A stretch of DNA of 64,000 bases from Hydractinia echinata (lineage: Eukaryota > Cnidaria > Hydrozoa > Anthoathecata > Hydractiniidae): contig JASGCC010000119.1 in assembly GCA_030067915.1 (NCBI GenBank), positions 558,001-622,000 on the forward strand. The letters are read 5' to 3'. The position numbers and the translations under genes are program-made. Below the pieces are notes generated by a model. That model was not told the origin of the DNA. It searched no databases and was given only the letters and a program-made list of their open reading frames with translations. How positions within the stretch are numbered: the first letter of the stretch is position 1; every line of letters starts with the position of its first letter. Shown here one piece after another: positions 47,301 to 56,300 of this stretch.

Positions 47301-50300
47301 CACAGTTGTTGGCTGAATAGTTTTTTATAATTAACCCAGGTTGATAATATTAGGTTTAAAATTTGGTCAAAATTAGCATATTGCTTAGCAACCTTCAGTC
47401 CTTATATCTACGCTACGCTATACTGCGATCCCTTCCCTTCCCTCAGCTAGCAACTTTCCCAGTTGAACTATGGTGAAAATTTTACTAGAAGCAATATATG
47501 CTGCGTTTAAACAGCAACATGTGCTTTAGCATGATAAATTCACTACTGATGAACATGATCCGAAGGGTCAAGGTCTGGTTCACCTTTCCCGAACTGTGTT
47601 GGTAAAATAAATGTACTAGGTGCTAAAAACAACCAGCTAAGAAATTTGTGATCAAGAAAGCCCTTAGCAATTTACCTTGCCTTGCCTGAACCAAGAGAGA
47701 GATTAATCTTTTCTTCCACTTAATTTGTTATATATTTTATAACTAGGGGGTTATTCAATAATTACGTAACACCCAAATTAGCCATGTTTTATTAACCATT
47801 TGTAACCCATCGTAACAAATCTAGTACCACCCAACCCCTTGTTACATAATATTTTCGAATTTTAAGACCTTGTCTATTCATTTCCATAGTACCATATTTT
47901 CATATTACCAAAAACGTTTATGTAACAGATAATTAGGGAAACAAGTGCTCTAATATGAGAAAAAGATATACAATTATTTAGCACACAAGATGACAATTTT
48001 GGTACTTTTGTCCAGAGACCAGAAACAAATTCAAGATGTAGATCATACACTAAAATAACTTAAAATATCCGTAATACGTAGCTTCAAATTCAAAATATAA
48101 CAAAATAAGAACAGAAAACTATTAATAAAAAATGTTTTAAACCAGTCTGTAAAACAATTTACATTTCGTCTTCTTTCGAGGACTCAGAAGAAATAGACGA
48201 TCCTTCTGAACCTTTACTATTTTCACAGCCGTCGACACATCCACAAAGATCGCTACAATTAAGACCGTGCGATTTGCATACGCACTGGTTGGTGCGACAC
48301 GGTGATCTTCGACAGTCACAAGAGATAAGATCTAAGATATCCTCTGGTGCTGCTCTTCTCAACATCCACTGGATTATTAAAACCCCATCTTGCAAAATCT
48401 AACCATGTCCATTGGGATGTGGCACCTGTGGGAATTCCTGAAGTGATGTTTTGATAATAGCTGTTGCGTACGTAACTCTTTTACAGTGACACAACAGAGC
48501 GTCACGTGTTGGTGGAAGTTGTTGGGGCTCTGGTGTTTTGTTCTTACTACAAAACCTTTTGTAACGAGCTTCGTTGGTGTTGTTGCGGTTAATACCATAC
48601 AGCTGACACTAAAACGTTTCGAGTGTTGGGAACAGTGTTGCATTAAACGTAAATGTGTCTCCGATTCTTCTAAAGACGCTTTGAGACTCCATAGATTTCT
48701 TGAGCATGTTAAAGGATTTTACCTTTCTAATACCGTGAAACGCACTGGTGTAGTCGTTCCCGGTAAATGTATGAAGTGCAGGAAGTGCTCAGCAAAGATT
48801 GCGTTCAAGTTGCTGAACAATATCTGACACGTCCAATGACCTGCGGTCGCCTAAACCAATATGAATAAACATTTTTGTGGTTATTTGTTCTTCAAAGTAC
48901 AATGCATATATTGCAATGTCATTGTCAACGGTATATATGTAAGTAGAATGGCCTCCGCTTGCATGGACATGTTGTGCGCGTAAGAAGATCTTTGTATCTG
49001 CCACTTCCTGACTTGTTTCCAGTGATTCCTCTTCCGAACAAATGTTCATTCCGTTTGCACAAGTTAGTTTTTAAGACTTCGAAGCGGAATTTACATATAG
49101 AGCAGATTGCGCAGAGAAATATTTAGCGAAGCGAGATGCATGTGACCAATCCTGTAGAAGGTGATCAACAATTTCGCTTTAGTTTAAATCGTTTCTCATA
49201 AACTTCGCCCACTGCCTTGGTCGATGCTGCTCACATCTTTCAATCCTCACTCGCAGGGTTCTTGTCTCTTTCAAATGATTTAATTGAATTTTGATTATAT
49301 TGATCGGTAACAAAGTATATTTCAGTGTTGGCCTCCCTGATTCGCCGTAACACAAACTCTGAAACGTCGCCAAATGTTAAAAGATTAACGAATGTTAGCT
49401 GTTGAAATATGACCATTCCATCAAATATCCATGCGTCAAATTCAGTATCATTATCAGGACTTATAGCACTGCTCTCTACAGCTCCTAAATACGACCAGCA
49501 ATTAGCGGTTATTGGAAAAAGAGTTTTGTTTTTAATATTTTTGACATTAGTGGTTAGTTTAAACGAAAAGGTTTTATAACAAGCGAAATACCTATACCTA
49601 AAAGTTTGGCCTTCACAGTTTTTACCATTCCTCCTTCTGGTAGACCCAATGGCCAAGGAATTGGACTCGGAGTATGACAGTACGTCTTGGAGTGAGATGG
49701 TAGCTCTGCTTTTGGCTAGAACTAACAATCTTCCGAAAATGCTTCGTTTGGCGGCAATGGTTACAGACCTTTTATTTCCTTTGACAACTTTCATTTCCTT
49801 TGACAACTTTCTTTACCGCCAGGCTCTGAAACGACTTTAACTTTATCCTTTTTATGGGAACATAAAAAGAAGTATCTCCATTTTAAAGACGATCACGGAT
49901 GAAGTCGTTACACGCACTTTAACCAAGATTCCAAGCAGTTAGTAGATCATTGGCTACGTCGCGGGGAGCTTCAAGACCTGAGCAGAGGTTCACAAGTGAT
50001 TCCCGATATTCGAAAGACCCTCCCAATTCTACCAAGACATTGTATAATCGTTGAACACAATCTGCATCGAACTTTATTCGTGAAGGTCCAAGGTCTTTAG
50101 GGCGTGATGATATTGTGTTTACGAGAATGCAGTCCTCCATGGTTAATTGACATTGTGCAAGAGTATGACTTTTAAGGACCCAGCGTTGGATATTTCTAGC
50201 AGAAGTACTGTATCCAGTTATTCCACCGTGACATTTCTGGTCTCTGTTTATTGTCTGTTCGATGATCTGATCGGATGGAATTTTGAATCTGCCAATAGAT

Positions 50301-53300
50301 CTTTTCACACAAAAATTTACGGCCCTAAAGTACAACACAAGGTCTCAACAATTTAAATTGCAATATAACAATTTCGTAAACATCTACTTACATGAACTGC
50401 GCATATATTTCTGTGTGAGTTTCCGGCAGTTGCACCATATCGGACAAATAAAGTGTCAGGAAACGTGCATAATTTTGTCTGTTGTATGCAAAGAACTGAG
50501 GCAGCATTTTTCTTGTTGCTTGTGCAATTCCCATTAACCAATCTTTATCGAACGAATAAACGCAAATATACTTTCACCATTTCAATAAACGAATTCCAGA
50601 ATGCACAAGTTGGTCCATATACGCCATCATCTTTCATTGCTGTATTGTGCGCTTGTAGAGCTTCCACTAGTTTCTCACTATCATCGAAAACGCTATCCAA
50701 ATTTCCAATGGTAGGCTAAATAACAACGTTAATAAACAGTGTGTTGCAGAAATTGTCATCTTTTAAGTTTTTGATAAAATAAAAATACTTACCCTGCGTA
50801 AAAATCCTTAAACTCGGCTCTTGTAATTAAATTACTTAACCCACCATATCCATTGTCCAATAACCAACTTTCAAAATGTTCAACGCGCAATCGACAAATA
50901 GCGTTATATGAATACTTTGATATACGAACAGCGTTGTTGTACTGCTTGCCAGATAACATACGATCGACCGAGCATTCACCAATAAATTATTATATTCTTC
51001 TCCATCAATAGCCATCCTCTGTCTGCATCATAAATGCCGAGACCATGACAAGTATGCGTGAATCGAAGTATAAGCATACATGTAAAATCATGTATTAGAA
51101 GTTAAAAGAAACATAATTATACTTAACACATTTGCCTCGATTATCCGATTTTTAATCCAGCCTCACTAAACAGCTTTTCAATAACCGCAATGAATATGCA
51201 CGAAGTGTGAAATGCAAGTGTGAAATTCTTTTAAATTTACGGAGCTTGGATTCTGTAAAATTTCGACAGCTTTAGCAAAATCCAGCGCCACATCAGTATC
51301 TTTTAAACCTAGTTTCTTAGCCTTGCATTTAGATTGTACTAGTAGTTCTAAAACATCTAACTTTGTTGGAGACTGGTCGATAGCAGGTAGGTAGGTGATA
51401 GTATCTACGCTTTCTTCTTCACGATCATCGTGAAGTAGGAAGTTAAATCCTGTCCAACTTGGAATGTTACCGAGAGACAATGACGAACACAAGACCCACA
51501 TGAAATCGACCAATTGTCATGCTTGGAAATATTTTTCTTCCAAAGAACGTAGGTCGAGATTTTGAAGATGATTCGGATCTATCCTTTTTCTTTACAACAT
51601 AAGAAGCCTGGATGCAAGGCATTAAAGGAACGTTTTCGTTTTGGTCTCTAACAATTGCAGTTCTGTTGGTGCTAATGCAGTTGGTTTCACTACGCATCTG
51701 TATTACAATACCATTTGTGCAGTGCATGGATACACCAGTCAACGTTTCGGAATTGATGTCGTTATTATCCCAAAAGGATGTGATAAACCTGAGATAAAAA
51801 AAAATAAGAGAAATTGATAAACAAAAAATAGAACTACTTGATAACTACGCAATATCCGGTTTGTATGCGCTAAAAAAGTAAACAAAAACAAGAACGCGGG
51901 TACCTTGAAGGTTGTACTAAAGATGGGCAGTAGGTTGGAAGTCTTTGTTTATCAATTTCATCTGTAGCCAGTGTTGTCTCCACATATGCTACCTCGTCGT
52001 AAGATATACTATGTCCAAATTTGTTAAGCCATCTTACCATTACTTTAGACCCGGTCTTTCGTTTCGTGCACAGGGACAGTAGTGTATTCTTTAAAGTTCT
52101 ATGCTTTGCGTTTGTGACATTGTAAATTATATCTTGTCCCAAAGATGACACAATCACATTTTTCCTTTGAGACATTTGACTTTTCTTGTTAGAAAGCAGC
52201 GAGATGAGAAATGAGGTCAATGGGAAAGGGAATTTAGTCTTACATTTTAGAAGTTCACTTTTCTGTTGCTTCTGACGCAGTTGTCTCCGCCCTCAACTTT
52301 TTCATGAAACGATTGATGATCTGTCCTTTAGATTGGTTATCCTTAAAAACAAAAGCACAACCGTATTGAGGCGTGTGAAGCGACACCTCCACTGCGAAGT
52401 ACGCTAAAACAGGATCAATAACAAGTCTAGCGCCTGATATGGCTTTGAAATTGGTTAACAACAAAGAATTGTATTTGTCTAACATCTCATTTGATGTCAT
52501 TACATTGTTGTTGTCTAAAACAGTTTCCTTGATTAACGGGAAAAGCTTTTCAATGACATTGTCATCATCGGAGAGGATTCTACTAGCTCTAGTGTAATCA
52601 CGATAACATGACCTATGATACTGCAACTCCGTTGCTACAATGTTTCCCCATTGCTTACCAGACAAGTCGGCAAGATGCTGTGTGTTGTCTTGCTTCAAAT
52701 CACAGCATTGCTTTAACTTTGTCGCAGCCAACTCTGCGATGCACTCTTTTAAATTTTCGTGTCCACTTCCAGAAGCATCAGTGTTTGTGGAAAAACAAAT
52801 ACAACATTCCTTTGGAGCAATGAATTAGCCTAAAAACCGAAAGTTTCATTAAAATTACGCGCTTTTAATAAGAAAAATGTTTAAGGAAAGATGAGGATGA
52901 TAGTACTTTTAACAGCTAACTAGAGACAAAAGTAAATTTTGAAATAGATTGGACTCGTATGGCGTGTAATGTCTTACTTATTTTAACCGTGGAGAAACAT
53001 TACCGTACCAGACATGTTCTTTCTTCTCGTAGACCATCTTTCAGATGCGGGACCAGTATTATCCTGAGCCGCAAGCCGTAGACTCTTCCTGCTCTCGTTT
53101 CCTTAATATTTTATCCACTGATTTTTTATGTGTGTAGCTATCATAACATTTTTGATGAAATCGCAGAGATGTTATGTCTTAAGTTTCTAGTGCAGATAGT
53201 ACCTCGCTATCCTCCTTGATATGACTAAAACGAAAAGATTTCTCTTGATAACGGGAGAAGTTCAATTTCAAAATTTTTATTCTTACAGCAAAATAATACG

Positions 53301-56300
53301 ACAATGCTGTTATGAAGGTAACAAAATGAAAATGTTTTTTCATATGAACACGAGACTTTACCAAAAAAAAATAAGAACAGCTACATGCGTAAAGTTGTTT
53401 CAGAACTAAGAACAACCCAATTGTGAATTTCCCCAATTATTCAAATGATTTTTGACATTTGACAAACAACCGAAGTCTGGTTATATAAAAGTTATATAAA
53501 AGTGAAATAATCAAAACTCGCTTTTCTCACTTTTTCCAATGACACTTCCCACACTTTCGATTTCTCCTTATTTCTGGAAACCAGGATATTCGATTTTTGA
53601 AATCGAACGTTTTCATTTTATAAAATAAGTATGGGGTCGGATGTAAATTTAAAAGCTATAATGTTTTACCTTGTTTTTCATTGAAAATATAATTAGCTTG
53701 TACTTTTACTTACTTTTGTTTATGTAATTCTGTATTAAAATTGCAGTATTTTTCGAGCTTTTCGAAATTATAAAACTTGTAAATATTTTTTATATACCCC
53801 CTGATTCATAATTTAGTAAGGCAGTTAAAAATAAAGCGGTCTTCCGTGGTGTAAAAAGATAGCGTCTTCGATGCGAGAATTTGTGTTCACGTTTTCTGTG
53901 AATGTTTTTGTTATTATTTCACCACACAAGAAAAATTGAAAGGGCCAGTAAAGAAAATCTGTTTTCTTTGTGTAAAGAAAATCTGTTTTTTTTGTGTAGT
54001 AGGGAATTGATTTTTATATGTTTTAATTTGTCCGCAAAAACTACGAGTACTCGTCCAGTTTTATGGCCGATAGCGCCCTGACATGTTAGCAAGATAGTTA
54101 GCTAGCTACCTGTCTTTTCTCACCAGCTAAATTGCCTATTGTTTTTTACAAAGCTTTAAAGACAATTAATTCTGATATATATCACAACCAAATCTCGGTA
54201 TAGGTTACGGGAAATAACAAAGCACGGTTCTTTGTTACGTGGTGTCATTCGTAAAGAGTGAGCCAATGACACAAATTTTTAGGATTTACGTACAGGGCAC
54301 TCTGGTTGCACTAATAAGTGCAAGAAATGCACACATAAAATTTGATACTTATTACAAAAATACCACTGGGTTTGTTTACAAAGGAGAACAGCCTCGACGT
54401 TGTTTGATGTTGTTCTTACAGTTAGCTTAGCTACCCTATAGCTAGATTTAGGATTAAACTAGCATTTATTACTTAATACTCAGTAAAATAGGTCAAGTTT
54501 GAATATTAAACTTTTTCACTATAGCTAGCTAGACTAAGTATGAAAGGACAAGGCTGAGCTTTTTAGGTGGGTCAAAAGTCAAAACTTAGGAGGAAAATTA
54601 CATCACAGTTTTCAAAATTACAGTTGAACTCATGTAATTCGACTCTTCAGGTGGTCTCACGATTTGGTCGAATTACATGAGTTGTCGAATTAAAGGAGTT
54701 TTGTAGTAAGGGTTTCATTCTGAAGGAATGAAGAATTTGGTCGATTTACATGATTTGTCGATTTGTGGGAAGTCGATTTACATGAGTATTATGTATATTA
54801 CACATATTTGAGAACACCTGTGGGGAAATTCATTGTTCATCAAGTTACCCCATATGGGTAACATGGAAGATTTCTTCATAAAAAAAACATCAGAAACTTT
54901 TTCATGTGGATTACTTTCACATTAACAAAAATTAAAAAAATTTTAAGATAAACTTTTCAGATTTTGTGATTTATTTTTTAAATTTGTAGCTGGGAAAGCC
55001 ATGTCCCACAGTAACTTTCTGGTCCTTATCCTAATGTCGTATAAGCTATGCAACAACTTTTGCAGAAAAATAAAAACACATAAAGAGAAAAAGTTTTTTA
55101 TTAAAATATTATAAATTAATTTCAAACCTATTAGTCCCTGCAGCCATTTTGGTGTCAGCGGTATGAAAAACTATGCTAAAACTATACTAAGTGGAAGTCC
55201 TATTACTTCATTAAAAATTGAAATAATGACTTGAAACTTAGTATTATATGTTTTTAGACCAGTTTGATGAAATGAACCGAAAAATTTTTTTTACTACTAT
55301 CATAGTTTCTGAGTTCCTGAATTTAGCCGTTTTTGGAGACGCCGATAAACTGTTTTTGACAGCATATCAATTTTGACAAGCTACATGTACAGAAATTATT
55401 CAAAGTGATTCTCAGGATTAAAAATAATTAAAACAGATAAAATGTGTCCCAGGTTTAGGACCAAATACCTTATCCAGCTCAGAGAAAGTGGGAATGTGCT
55501 TCTAAAGCACAGTGCCAAATACATAATCTAAATTTTATGCCGAATAAATACAAGTTGGTTAGAAAGTTATTTTTTTTGTCCACCTGGATCTGCAACACGT
55601 TTACTTGCACTAATCGCTCAGCCTGGTGTCACTCACAATTAATTTTTGAATATCCACAGGAACTTATATATATATTATGCAAAATGAAAAATGCTAAACA
55701 ACTGTATTTGCTTTGCAGAAGTAACAATAGGCTTCATCATAAGTCCTGTGAATTATGGTTTATGAAAAATATGTTATACCTTTAATGCTATAAGCGCTCC
55801 ACTGGATTTGTGACACATTATATACTAAGTGCCCTCCGTGTGAAACAGTTTACCCTGTACTAAGTTCTAACCTGGACAGAGACTTTAGGTCTTCCCGCTC
55901 CAAGTGAATATAACTTCTTGCTATACTTTCCCAAATTTTGTTATTTCATAAAAGAAACCTGAAAATCTACAAAAATTTATTGATGAAAAATAGGTTTCTG
56001 TTCGATAAAAGAAACCTGAACATTTGCAGAAATTTATTTATGAAATATAGGTTTCTGTTTGTCGTGACAACATATTTAACCAACATGCAATGCCTTGCAT
56101 ACCTAACTAGCTGTATACTAAAGTCTTGACTGTTCACTGTTATGGGAGGTCCAAATAGCTAGCTAGCTATCTTTATTTAAAATGACAGAATGCCTTGAAA
56201 AATGTTTTATGTAGCCAGCTACATAAAAATAATATATATAGCACTTGTACTTTATCACTTAATTATTTAATAACAAATGTGCCCCTGGAGCGCTGGCATG

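Noticed and set aside
48486..48827. Plus-strand ORF of 113 codons
   Set aside because: It lies antisense to the conserved minus-strand family gene; only the minus-strand reading shows conserved motifs.
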